Positions 1-12,069 of a DNA stretch of 64,000 bases are shown here, piece by piece. A program made the translations under genes and the position numbers. The first letter of the stretch is position 1. Every line of letters starts with the position of its first letter. The DNA lies in the NCBI GenBank assembly GCA_034509425.1, contig JAVTVJ010000469.1, forward strand, positions 124,001-188,000, written 5' to 3'. The notes beneath the pieces were generated by a model, which was not told where the DNA came from, searched no databases, and worked only from the letters and a program-made list of their open reading frames with translations. The DNA is from Eopsaltria australis (taxonomy: Eukaryota > Chordata > Aves > Passeriformes > Petroicidae).

Positions 1-311
1 CGAATTTTAAATTAGCATAGGAACAAATCAGCTTTAGAAAATAAAATTAAACCTGCACAGTTAGTATTTTTAGTTAGTATCTATTTTACTTCACATGTTT
101 ACCCCACAGTATTGATTCCAACTGAAGCACACACAAGAAAAGCAGCCTGATGGATACAACTGCCCACATGCACGCGCGGCAAAGTGAGCACTTAACAATC
201 CCCTTTGAAAATCCCAGTCTTAAATGTTACACCTTAAGAATAAGCTACAGACCAAATGATTTCTTCCCCCAGGTATGGTTTATACCCACCTAACACAGAA
301 GTGCTACTAAC

Positions 312-3300
312 CTCAGACACATTGTTATTGGGAAGTGCATTATTGGTATGTCCCTTCTCATGACCTTTCATGTGACTCTTGAGACTGTACTGGGTACTGA
401 AAGTCTTCTCACAACCATTGCTGGGACAGAAGAAGGGTTTCTCCCCTAGAGGCAGCACAGAACACATTGAATGGACTTAAAAACATCCTGTCAGACACAC
501 TTTTAAAGCACCTGGGAGAGCAGTATTTGATACAAACAAGATATTTAATGCCCTTTCACACATTCAGTATTCCTGGGAGTCCTGCAGGTGAGTGCTTCCA
601 TTCACCATGGGAACTGACACACAACACAATATTTGTTTGTTATGCATCGTTACTGATACATTTGTGAGAACACGTTTGTTGAACTCAAAAAAGCATAAAT
701 ATAACTGCATAAATGGAAAATCTGGATTGGTCTGACACAGGTGCAGGAGTTTGCACTTGGCCTTTTTAAACTCATGAGGCTCACATGGGCACACTCCTCC
801 AGCCTGCAAAGGTCTCTCTGGATGCCATCCCCTCCCTCACACCTGAGCCACTCAGCTCAGTGTCACTCCCATATTATATGTAACTATAAATTCCTATTAG
901 GATTCTGAGAGTTAGTATAAACTGAATAAGCTCAATTAAAGAAAATGTTTAAAAAACCAACATAGAACTTACCAGTATGTGTTCTAACATGTGTTTTGAG
1001 GTGGTGGCTTGCAGCAAAAGCCTTCCCACAGCCATCATGCTCACACCTGAATGAGGCATCACAGGAGAGTCAGCAACAGCTCCCTTCAATGCGTTAGCTA
1101 CAACCTTAAATCATTCTTTGATTTAAGTGCCTGGGCGCTAGAAAGCAGGCCCAAAGTTAAGCTCTGTTAGCAACCAGGTATCTCCCAGCAGCTGCTGTGC
1201 ATGCTACACAGATCATAGCAGGGCTCCGAGTAGGACTTTAAAATCCAAGCACAAAGACAGCATTTGGGGGGTCTCCTTCATGGAATACACACTTGCATCC
1301 CAACACAGAGCATCAACGTGTTTTAAAAGATGCTCATCATGGCATAGGTTTATGTTTAAGGAACTATATTAACTATTCTTGTCTTTTAGGACAATCACTG
1401 CACCCTCTGTTAAAGGTAGCTGTGGGAGCTTGAGAACAAACATGCTCCAATGCCAGCCAGCCACCTTCACCGATTTCTCAGGAGAACACCATTCCATTCA
1501 GAGCAGAACAGCTGCTTTTTGGCACAGGTGCCTCATTACCAGAGCCACAGGAGTCAAAACTGCCAGCCAGCAACTCACCGAAATGGCTTTTCTCCTGTGT
1601 GTGTTCGAATGTGCTTCCTCAGGTCACTGTGCGTTGTGAAGTATTTGCTGCAGCCTTCTGATTCACAGTTAAATGTTTTCCCTGTGTGAAGCCTTTGATG
1701 TGCTTTCAACCTAAAAAACATGTCAAAAAAATCCCTCTTAGGACTGGTAGGATAAGACAGTCCTGGCTTGAGGCAAGCAAGCCATTCTTTCAAATGTGCA
1801 GGACAGGATCAAAGGCTTAACATATCCTGAGCAGAAGGTAATGAGCTCATGAAAGTGACTGCTATCAGTTCCAAAGTCCTCCAAAAAGTCTGAGAGACCC
1901 TCGTGTCCATGCACCATCTTCAATGCTGTTGGAATATAAAGAAGTTAAGCATGTCACCACAGTTCTGTCATCCTACCCTTTGGACAGCATTGCCATGCTT
2001 GAGGGGTTTATTCATACCTGTACATGGAAGAAGCAAAACAATTGTATTCAAACACAAACACAAAGTACATACACATAGAATCACAGAATCATGAGGTTGG
2101 AAGAGACCTTCAAGATCATCAAGTCCAACCCATGCCCCAACACCTCCACTAAACCATGGCACTGAGTGCCACATCCAATCTTTTTTTAAACACATCCAGG
2201 TATGGTGACTCCACCACGTCCCTGGGCAAACAATTCCAGTATTTTACCACTCTTTCTGTAAAAAACAGACAATAGATACAACTTGCAGAACAGTAACAGC
2301 CATACCTACAAGAAAACTCACCAGAGCCTTCCCACCTGTACAGTGTTGAACGCCCTCTCACCTGTACTGTACTGAACACCCTCTCACCTGTAAAGTGCTA
2401 AACACCCTCTCACCTGTAAAGTGGTGAATACCCTCTCACCTGTATAATGTGTTGAAGGCCTTCTCACCTGTACAGTGTTGAGTTCCCTCTCCCCTGTACA
2501 GTGTTGAAGTCTCTCACCTCTACAGTATTCAACGCCCTCTCACCTGTACAATGTGTTGAAGGCCTTCTCACAGCCCTGCACGTCACACTCAAAGGGTTTC
2601 TCCTTGGTGTGCACCCGGACGTGGATTTTGAGGCTGTAGGAGGTGAGGAAGGCCTTGCCACAGCCCTCCTGGTTGCAGACGAAGGTGTACTCCCCCCGAT
2701 GGGTTTTCTGGTGCGTGCGCAGGTTGCCAGCGGTGCTGTAGGTGCGGGGACAGCCCTCAAAGGTGCACTGGTAGCGCTTAACCTAAAGCACAGAACGCCG
2801 CAAGTTTAGTAATTTTTAATAATTTCTGGAATCCAGACATGGATGTGGTACTTTGATGAAGTCAGACATCAAAGACAATGCAACAGATTTTGACCCCAAA
2901 GTCCCCCCAAAAATTTACTGCCATTTAATTCTCTGACAACAACGTTTCTGCTGCACTCTGTGAGGAAGGAGTGGCACATAGGAAAGCAGCTGGTCTTGCA
3001 GAACAGGAATCTAACAGAAGGGGAAAAAGGAAAACTAAAATCCAAAATTTTTCTGGCTAAAAATCTGATAAAATGGTTGGACAGAACTTTGAGGAGCCAT
3101 CAAACCTGTCTGCTACCCACACATGTAGCACCTGCATTTTAGTCCAATGCTTCTAGCAGAACTACTTATTTGTGGAGCAAGGAGACAAAGGAAAATGCAC
3201 TGTCACAATGCTCAAACTCACTGCCCTATGAGCTGAATTCCCATCAACACCTTGAGCAAAACAGTTTTTACCATCTCCCACAGTCTAATCACCAGTCCAT

Positions 3301-6300
3301 TCATTACTTCACTTTATCCCAAAAGAGCCTTCGCCGAGCCTTGTTCCTTCCTTCTGTGGTTACTGACACAGTCAGTGCCTCAAGTCTAATGGATCACATC
3401 AGGTGACAAGGACACACAAATATAGATGTCTCAGATTTCTCAGCAAGCCATCGAGATCCCCAGGACAATTTCACATGGAACTAGATTTGGTACCTTCCCC
3501 ACTTCTGCAACAGGCATGAGGGATCATTTAGAAGCTTCCAGTGTGCAAGTGGTAACACCTAATGAAATCTCATCCTCTCTTGTGAAGCAGAAGGAACACA
3601 CCCCCTGATCTGCCTGAATAAAGTTATCCTCCATCATTAACTGCCAGACTGATGGCTTTAATTTGACTATTACAGGTCAGAAACCTCAACACCAAAAGGT
3701 GTTGAGGAGCCCAAGAGAGGACCTGGCAAGTCACACCAGCTGTGAATCAGGTTCTAGACAGTTCTTCATAATGAAAGAGAAACAGCTTCTTTATTCCTTC
3801 CAACCTGTTTCGTAGGGGACAAAACTGCCAGCAGGACCCCTTTAAGAAAATTCCATAAAGCTGAGTGATCTTTTGTGTATCTCAATCCATGGTCTCTGGC
3901 TGGCATTCACCTTCAGCTTGCCTCAATAAAACCTACATATTTGGAGAACATTAAAGCACATGAGACATACAAGAGACCTTTATACAGAGCACAGAAATAC
4001 TATAATGTGCTGGGTTTGGCTGTGGTAGAGTTCATTTTTTTCACACATATGGGGCATGCTCTGGATTTGTGCTCAACACAGGGCTGATGACACAGAGATG
4101 GATTTTTTTAGTGCTTCTCATCCTGCCCCACCCAAGGGGCTGGGGGTACACAGGGAGTGGAAAGAGGACACAGCCAGGACAGCTGACCCTGACTGACCCA
4201 AGGATATCCCAGACCAGGTGGCGTCATGCTCAGTATGAGAGCTGGGGAAGGAGGAGGGAGGGGAAACCTTTTGTGTTCCCCAGTTTCTGTCAGGCATGCT
4301 GGAGCACGGCCTTCCTGGGCATGGCTGAGCTCCCACCTGCCAGGGGAAGCAGGGAACTCACCCCTTCACATTTTCAGCTAGTCACTCAGCGTTCTCAGAG
4401 AAGGAAACAGTAATTTCTCTCCAAAGCAATTTGCCCTTAATTTCCAGTTCAAATCAGAAGTTACCACTAAATGTCCAAGAACTGCAGGACGGTTACAATG
4501 CAGGAAGTTTGGTTGTGCTGGGCCAGCCACAACACAGGAGCACAGAGCAGTAACACACCAACATCAGAAAGCACATTTTATTCCATGAGGAGGGTACATC
4601 ATCCTCCCCCAGGATCACCAGATCCAGTACAGTTTGTGTATCAGTGCTGAAGGAAATGTTCCCTGCTACAGCTTTAAGGCAGCTGGAAATTAACACTTTA
4701 CAGAACATTCCCCCTGATACCCCCCTTGGTACAAAGGGATCTGACATAGGCAGGAATTACCTGAAAATCAAGGGAGGGTTCTGTTAAGCTTTCTAGGTGT
4801 TTACATTTAGAAAAAGGACACTATTAATTACAGATTAAGCTGTTTGGTTCCCAGATGTCACTGCCCAAGGGAAGGTGGCAGTAGCAACATCAGTTTAACG
4901 GCCTGAACTCTGACAATGGCCTTGCAGTGCTCCCCCTCCCTCAAAGGCCAAATCTGTATTCCACAAATGCAAGCACACCACAGGCAGCAGCAATATCATC
5001 ACCGTGCTCTGAGCTGAACAAACCTTTCTGTGAAGCACAGCATTTAATTATCTTTTCACATTAGCACATCAACACACTGCACACTACTTATACACACAGA
5101 ATCATCAGAGATTGATTTGAAAACCTTGCAGAGACAGCAGCAAGAGCTGCAGGCTGCCACAGCACCCAAGCACAACAGAAAACAAACAAGGCAGCAGGGG
5201 CCAAGCCCAGACAGGCAGGACAAGGCCCAGGTGCTTTGAGGCCAAAGGCTGTGGCTTCTGGTCAGGGACAGAGAGCTGCTGTCTCTGCCAGAGAGACACT
5301 GCAAGAGATGTGGTCCAGCATTTACCTCAGCAATGGAACACGTTGTGCAACAGCCAACGGGGCTGGAGGAAGCAGAACCTCACACCCTGGTTCAAAGTCT
5401 ACAGTAACTGCCCTGTTTGTCTTTAACTCCTCCTGAGCTTAGGACATTCCCCCTAAATGGCTAAATTTTCTGTGTCATCACTGAACAAAGGATAACTGAA
5501 TTTGAAATGTGAAACTGTAATCATGTTTGTTCTTATCAACACAATTACAGTGAGGGATGTATAACAGAACAAAAAACAGCCAAAGGTAACTAAAGTGCAA
5601 AATCCCCTCTTTAGCTTCATAAATGTCTAAGACTGACCTGAAAATTTAAGACTTTAAAACAGTTATCTCAAGTGTTAAAACGGTTGCAGACATTTGGAAG
5701 TACCAAAGACATGAGCTGCTGATTTTCAGAGATGACCCAAATGTTTGGGAGCTTTAGAACTTTCCTTTCCCCACCTTCAGACAACTTATCAGACTTTAAA
5801 ACAGCAGGCAAAAAAGCCTTTCACACGTGCTCAGGGCTCAGTGCCACTGCTTTCACATCACGGTATCATTGCCCTCTGTTTTGGGAAATTAATTCCAGAA
5901 ATGGAAACTAAATTCATACAAAGGATTTCATTAGGAAATCCCACATCTTACAAGCCTTCTCTAAAAAGCAAGGGTGACAAAATGTCACCCTTGAAAAAAA
6001 GTCAGTTTAATTGCACATGCAGCCATTGACCCTGTTCAGCTCCCACCCCCTGCTCTGGGAGCACTCAGGGTCCCACAGAGACGAGAGAAAGTGAAGTATT
6101 TCAGCAGCTCCAGGCTGCAGCAGCTGCTAACGTGAGTAACTGACAGAAGGAGACTCAAACAGGCTCACTGAGCACGCGGTGATGACACTTCTGTGCTGAT
6201 GGACAGGACTCGGTGTCACAGCCAGGGCTGTGTCACTGACACTGGCAGAGACACTTGGACTCATCACCCCTCACATAACTCAGGCTGGCCAAAAAAGGAG

Positions 6301-7428
6301 CACCAAGCTGTCCCTCGTGTCACTGTCAACTTTCCTTTGCTCTTGCACCCGAAAAGAAGAGACCCAGGACAAGCCCTCCCCGTTGTGCATTCACATGGAA
6401 TTCATTAGGGAAACAGAATTAAGAGTAAACTCCATTTTAACCGTGCAGCCTGAGCTGAGCTTTCAAAATACATCAGATGGCAGCTTAAAGCTTCCCTCTT
6501 CTCACAGTTTCCCTGTGACACAAGAAAACTACAATTTAAGGTTTGGCATCTCACATTTGGCGCTCCAGCTCCCAGCAAGAGCTTGGCCCTTAACTGGGTC
6601 CTGAATGTGGCCAAGCCCAGAGTAACAGCTCAGGTTGTTCCAGCTACCTCTGAACTCATAAAATAAACACCAAGCCAGAAGAAAACCAGAAGATCACTAA
6701 AATCACACACATCATGTTTCAGTGCCACACCCTCCTGCCATCCAGTGTCACAGTGCCTTCTGGCAGGTTCCTGGGGCAGCAGGAGGTGTCAGAGGGAACA
6801 GGGATGGCCCTGGCAGCTCTGCTGGGACCTGGCTCTCCCCAGCACACGGCGAGAGCAGATTTAGTGGAGGGCAATTCACTCTGTTACGCAAAAACCCTTG
6901 AAAACAATCAAAACTACTGCCCCTCTCCTGAAAAACAGCCTCAGGAAAGCAGATTTTCAAAACATTTAAGGTCCCAAGGGTGCATAAAAGCCAGAATCAC
7001 ATTCAGCTACTCACTTCCTTACGCTTGGTTTCTGGGCACTCGGACTGCAAAGTGAGTGTTGCTCCTTCGATGTTCCTTGGCATGGGAGTTGAGCCAGGAT
7101 TTATTGTTAAATGAATCTGATCTGGAGAAATAATATGTTGCACATAACCCTGTGACATTCCTTCATGATCTGCTAGTAAATGAAATCCTTCTTCGTGACC
7201 CTCGGGTAAAAAAGGCAAGTGATCACCGCACTGTCCTTCATCCTCCTCATCCTCCAGCACGCTGTGGTCCTGCTCGATGAGCACAGTTGTCCTGTCATAT
7301 ACCGTCCCAGACGAGGAGGACACCAGCCCGTTTTTGTCGGCAAACCTCATCATATTTTCATCCTGGGCCAAGTCGTCTTCCTCCCCTTCATAGTAGACGG
7401 CGTTGCCCTCGGGGCTGTTCTCGCCCAT
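312..7428 (-). CDS. MTF1: MTF1, metal-responsive transcription factor 1 (5' half, partial)
   Basis: Zinc-sensing nuclear transcription factor that binds metal response elements and induces metallothioneins. Five coding exons are visible: 7015-7428, 2544-2782, 1579-1710, 973-1046 and 312-445. All have GT/AG borders and join in phase for 331 codons. The start at 7426-7428 opens the conserved acidic N-terminal region, which ends in a basic KRKE/VKRY stretch. Six C2H2 fingers follow at about residues 142-166, 172-196, 202-226, 231-255, 261-285 and 291-315; the spacing and the finger-6 motif [10 protein letters not shown] are typical of MTF1. The exon ending at 312 finishes just after finger 6 (donor GAG|GTTAGT). 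The acidic, proline-rich and serine/threonine-rich activation regions must lie left of position 1. Oddity: the donor of exon 2 sits at the edge of a tandem array of copies of itself (2333-2568). Confidence 0.97.
2076..2272 (-). mobile_element. CR1 LINE 3' fragment (antisense to the + strand)
   Basis: Begins with the reverse complement of the CR1 tail (AGAATCACAGAATCATGAGG), then the usual GGTTGGAAGAGACCTT block in reverse. It is a 5'-truncated avian non-LTR retrotransposon in the MTF1 intron between exons 2 and 3. It lies about 60 bp from the minisatellite. Same subfamily by eye as the longer copy at 9105-9578. Confidence 0.92.
2333..2568 (-). repeat. 26-bp minisatellite made of an exon end plus its splice donor
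   Basis: Nine head-to-tail units of 24-28 bp starting at 2333, 2359, 2385, 2411, 2437, 2465, 2491, 2515 and 2541. The last unit (2541-2568) is the true 3' end of MTF1 exon 2 with its donor. On the coding strand a unit reads roughly as GGCGTTCAACACTGTACAG followed by GTGAGAG, so most units keep a consensus-like donor. The unit at 2437-2464 is almost the same as the real exon end, including the GGCCTTCAACACATT stretch. Confidence 0.93.
2783..7014. other. MTF1 intron 1
   Basis: Intron of about 4.2 kb between the first and second coding exons. It holds the ERV LTR fragment at 4004-4270 and a minus-strand AATAAA near 4575-4580. No conserved coding segment was seen; the short open frames in it have no recognisable domains. 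Confidence 0.7.
4004..4270 (+). mobile_element. Decayed avian endogenous retrovirus LTR (solo, partial)
   Basis: The stretch from TGCTGGGTTTGGCTGTGG at about 4009, through GGACAGCTGACCCTGACTGA, to GGCGTCATGCTCAGTATGAG resembles a very common avian ERV-L-type LTR as I remember it. No gag, pol or env coding is present, so it is a solo LTR fragment. Both ends are blurred by mutation and no target-site duplication could be defined. It lies inside MTF1 intron 1. The family assignment is from memory. Confidence 0.65.
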
Positions 7429-7910
7429 GGCTCTGCGCTCTCACCGCGCTACCGGGAGCTCCGGCCGGAACGGCTCATCTGCAACACAAGGACGGGCGGC
7501 GGGGGGTCAGGCGGTTCGGCCGGCCCGGCGCGGGCCCCGTTCCGCTCGCAGGCCACAGCCCCAGGGCGCCTGGTGGCGGCGGGGCCGGGTCGGGCCGAGA
7601 GTCGCGGTCCCGCCCCGAGCGCGGCGCTACCCCCGCCCGGCGCAGTCCTGCGGAGAGCCACTACCGGTGGGCTCTCCGCGCTGCTCCGGCTCGGCTCGGC
7701 CCGTCCTCCCTGCCCTGTCCCGTCCCCCCTCAGTCGCTCACCGGGTGCCGGCGGCGGCTCCTTCCCCGCCCCAGCGGCACCATGATCGCCGCGACCCCAC
7801 TTCCGCTTCCGCCCGCGCGCCGCACGCCGGGAGCGCCGCGCCCGCCGCGGGGCCTGACGGGAAGGGGAGGAGGGCTGGCGGAGTACAGCGCCCTCCAGCG
7901 GCCGTGCCCC
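7390..7910 (-). promoter_or_regulatory. MTF1: MTF1 CpG-island promoter and 5' untranslated exons
   Basis: GC-rich, CpG-dense stretch covering the MTF1 start. An acceptor (TTGCAG) places the start of the ATG exon at 7478. A good donor (CCCG|GTGAGC) at 7742/7741 suggests a short non-coding first exon of about 7742-7800. Just upstream, the minus strand has two tandem GGAAG ETS-type cores within 7796-7815. There is no TATA box, as expected for a housekeeping CpG promoter. The transcription start itself is inferred. Confidence 0.75.
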
Positions 7911-7946
7911 TCACGGCCCTCACCCACACCAAAGGCCCCGGATCTT

Positions 7947-7952
7947 TTTATT
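7947..7952 (-). terminator. INPP5B: INPP5B poly(A) signal (AATAAA)
   Basis: Reverse complement TTTATT on the + strand, about 320 nt downstream of the INPP5B stop codon. Cleavage would fall near 7925-7935. That is only about 130 bp from the inferred MTF1 transcription start. Confidence 0.6.
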
Positions 7953-8269
7953 TTAAATAGCAGGGATTTAAAAACTCTCGTCGTTTTAACAAGTTAAATA
8001 AAATACAGCGTAAACATCAGCTTTCGTGGTTTTTGGTTTTTTTACTTGTCTACATACAACTTATTGAGGAACTTTGTGTGCTTTACAGCATCATCAGGTG
8101 TCAAAGAGCCTGATCTCTGCCTTCGAAAGCAAGATTGTATAAAATACTGTAATATCAAAAAAAAAAAGCGCCGGTATAATGTACAAAAAATATTTTTACA
8201 GGAGTTCGACGTCTAAAAGTCAGATTAATATTCTGATATTAAATGCAGATGAATATCTGCATGTGGTAT

Positions 8270-11200
8270 TCATGGTGAATCATCTTCTCTCATGAGGAAC
8301 TGGTGGATAAATTGCTGAGCTTTCCTCTTCTCGGCAATGTCAGGCGTGGGATGGCCAGGAGGAGGTCGGAGTAACAAACCACCAAACACACTGGCTGCAG
8401 GGAAAAGCCAAATAAACACAGTGAGAGAAGGAATAACAAACCACCAAACCCAGTGAGAGCAGGAGTAACAAACCACCAAACACACTGGCTGTAGGAAAAG
8501 CCACACAGACACACAGTGAGACCAGGACACCAACGGCCACTCCACCACCCCAACCCCAAGGAAGAGTGCCTAGCCTCAGAATGAGCAGGATAAAGCTGAT
8601 TATCCCCACATCTCTGCATCACTTTGCCAAATTCCTCCTTTTCCATGGAGTACTCACTTATAATAAAAGATTCATGACTGCGCTCAGATTATGACTTATT
8701 CATAATAAAAGCCATGACTGCACTCAGGTGTGAAGTGTTTTGTGCCCCTAACTGTGCAGCCCCTCTGAACTGAGGGTTATTTTGCCTGCCTTACCAAGAA
8801 TATTCTCATCCAAATGGTTTTTCCCTGAATTCTTCAGTAGCTCTCGTAGAAACGCCATCAGATATTCAAACACATTTCTGTGGCACACCGGTAGGTCGGA
8901 GATAATCTGAGGAGGGGAAAACACCGACATTTATATTGCAGACACAGCAATGCCTTCCAGCTGCACCTGCTCTGTCTGTAGGTGCCAACATCTCTTCATA
9001 TCCCAGAAGAAGCACCAGTTCCAGATCCTTTTATTAACAGAGGGTTAAATTACTGACAGCAAAACCCGGTGGCTGGTGTAGCAGAGGGCAGCTTGTATCT
9101 GCTCCCTCTGGAAGGACGTTGAGACGCTTGAGCGTGTCCAGAGAAGAGCAACCAGGCTGGTGAGGGGCTTGGAACACAAGCCCTACAAGGAATGACTGAG
9201 GGAGCTGGGGCTGTTCAGCCTGGAGAAAAGGAGACTCAGAGGTGACCTTATCACTCTCTCCACCTCCCTGGAGGGTGGTTGTGGTCAGGTTGGGGTTGGT
9301 CTCTTTCTGCAGGCAGTGACTGACAGAACGAGAGGACACAGCCTTGAGCTGTGCCAGGGGAAATTCAGGTTGGGTATCAGGAAAAAGTTTTTTACTGAAA
9401 GAGTGATAAAATACTGGAATTGTGTGCCTGGGAAGGTGGTGGAGTCACCATCCCTGGATGGGTTTAAACAAAGATTGGACATGGCACTTGGTGCTGTGGT
9501 TTAGTGGAGGTGTTGGGGCATGGGCTGGACTCGATGATCTTGAAGGTCCCTTCCAACCTCATGATTCTGTGATTCTGTGTGAATTGGAGCTGGTCCCCCA
9601 GGGAAGGCAGGAGTACCTGGCAGCTCAGGCTGTAGTTACTAGCACTGTCCAGGCAGGAGCTGTAGAACCTGCAGCAGATGACAGGCTCGGGCAGGCTCTC
9701 CAGGAAGAGCAGCAGGGCCTCTGCCACCGAGTGGTTGCTGCCCACTGATCCAAATGTGGTTAAGGAAGAGCACAGCACGACCTAGGCTGGTCCTACTTCT
9801 GCTGAATGGTTAGGTGTCCCAGAACTCTGCCAGCAGCTCACAGCTTTGGGTTAATCCCCTGGCCTCCAGTTGGACATTTGTGTAATTCATTGACACCGCC
9901 AGGACTCAGCAGAGGATGACACAGAGCCATGACGAAATGCAGAGCTCAGTTACCCCCAGGAGGAGAGACAACAGCTTAAAAACCTCTCTCAGTTTTGGGC
10001 ACTCTGGAATAGTGAGCCTTCCTGGACATGAGTCTAAAAGGATACAGAAAGTGTCATACATTCCCTTGTCCAAACAGTCTCGGATTTGCTCAAATTCAGA
10101 TCTGAGGCCTGGCTGCTGAAACAGGTCCTCCTGCAAAGACAACCGTTTATCAGCCCAAGGAAAACAGAAGAATTAGGGGTAAATAGAACAACGTCCTTAT
10201 AATCAGCCTGGAAAGTCTTTCCAAACTGGTGGTTATCACCCAAGTCTCAGCACGAACAGCTCTAGGAAGGCTGTGGCACTGAAGTGAAAGCAGTGCAGAA
10301 GGACAGTGCTGATGCCTGGACACACAGCCACTAGCACCAAACCTGGGCCATCAGCATCACTTATCTCCCATGGCCTTTGGCCAAACACGCCCAGCTCACA
10401 GTGATTGCTATCACCAGTATCTTCTTCAACATTTAACCTAATGCAAACATCTCATTTTGTGTTTCCGGTGCCAACCTGCTGGGAAGCATTGCGGTTCAAG
10501 TGATCCACCATCATCCACAGCTCTTTTGGGATGTCCATAGGCTTTTCAGCTTGGGCAGGATCATCACTCATGTCTACTGGCATCAGGGTCTGAGAGAGGG
10601 CAGTGTGAGCAGAAGGGAGACAAACAAAAGGTAGCTAGCCAAGTTCTTATTCAGCTTGGCAAAAATACTTCACAAAGCTTATACTTGAGAATTGAGACCT
10701 CTTAATAAAAACAGACAGGCCTTAGCATCTAGTTTTAATGCTCTTGTATGTTTGGAAGGGAATCTTGTCTTTAACTCACAAGTCTCCGAATGGATTCTGC
10801 TGACATGTCCTGGATTGGTTCCCTCATGTAACACAGTGTGTGGATGGGAGACCCAAAGCAACTTGGCAAATAGTTGCCTGTTACGGATAGAAAATAATCC
10901 TTTCCTCTGACAAGATGCAAGACTAAGATATCTTCAAGTTTTTCCTCTCCAGAGTTTAGGCGAGTAGCTGTAGATTTATTCACAAACACCTCCAGCTCAA
11001 CTGTGATCTCAGCATCTGCCAGAAGATGATAAAAAATCCAGACTCAGTTACAACCAGTATTAAACCAACAAACAGGCACAGCACTCTCAGAAGTGTAGAG
11101 GGAACTAAGCCAGAAGGGGACAATACCAGTTCATCAACATGAGACAAAAAAGGAGGAGCTCACCTGAGAGCAAGAAGCCCTTGCTGGGATTAGCAGTCAG

Positions 11201-12069
11201 CCACTCCTTGCAGTAGGTTTTCTCATCTGGTTTGCTGATAAATTCAAACTGGCAGGGCACTTGGCCATTGCGGATTGTGAACCTCTCTACCTGCAGCTGC
11301 ATGTATTTAACATCCTCAAAATGGATCTAGAAACAAATGTCAGTCAACATCATCAGCCCATTCCACCTTGCTGAGCAGCAATTCCTGTTCTATGGTTTAA
11401 TTATTAAGCAGCAAGACAACTAGATTAACCCTTTGCTCCCACATCCCATCTCTTCCAGGACTGCACAGGACCACATTTGCTTACTCTGAATGCCAAAGTC
11501 CTTTGTGTCAGTGGGCCCTTTAAAACAAATGCTCCCCTCAAATAACTACAATAAAATTGAGAACAAGATAGCTGTAACCTCAAATGTCTCCTGGGCTTAT
11601 CTTTATGGTCCCAACACACAAAGCAAATGCTGGTTTGTGACCTTCTCCAGACCCTTACAATTTTACATTTTATGTCTGAAAGCACAAGTCAGAGCAAGGG
11701 TCACAAACCACCTTTTTACTTTCTCTCTTCCCACCTCAGGGAATGACACACCCTGTGTTTCAGCCCTGGACTGTGAATGGAATTCACTGGCATCTAAATA
11801 GGAACAGAGATTCCTAGGGCTTGTAAACAGAGAGCAGCTGGAAGTCAAAATATTCTACTTTTTGGAACCAGACCCCAGGGTCTAGGATCCATCTCCTACT
11901 GCTGGGGTCTAGGGTTGCTCAATTCCTTCAGGAGTGCTGATACAGGACCATGCCCTACCTCTCTGCGGGACAGCATCACCGAGGGAATGTTGGCGTTCTC
12001 CAGCTTATCCAGGGAGCGGACTATTTCCTCAAAGGCTTTTCGGTACAGCTCTTCATTCACAACCTTCAC
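8270..12069 (-). CDS. INPP5B: INPP5B exons 14-21: ASH and RhoGAP-like domains
   Basis: Exons 11959-12069, 11164-11326, 10780-11015, 10476-10589, 10046-10130, 9617-9744, 8795-8906 and 8270-8394. The ASH domain ([19 protein letters not shown] onward) binds Rab GTPases in the family. The RhoGAP-like domain carries [48 protein letters not shown] and [17 protein letters not shown]. It is expected to be catalytically inert but to bind Rac/Cdc42 and F&H-motif partners. The protein ends FLMREDDSP; the human CAAX-type end is absent. Confidence 0.94.

Noticed and set aside
7434..7440. TGCGCTC, matching the core metal response element, in the MTF1 5' untranslated region
   Set aside because: Only the seven-base core is present without the GGCCC extension; common by chance in a CpG island.
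7219..7997. Several 180-240 codon + strand frames over the MTF1 start
   Set aside because: Antisense shadows of MTF1 exon 1 and its CpG island.
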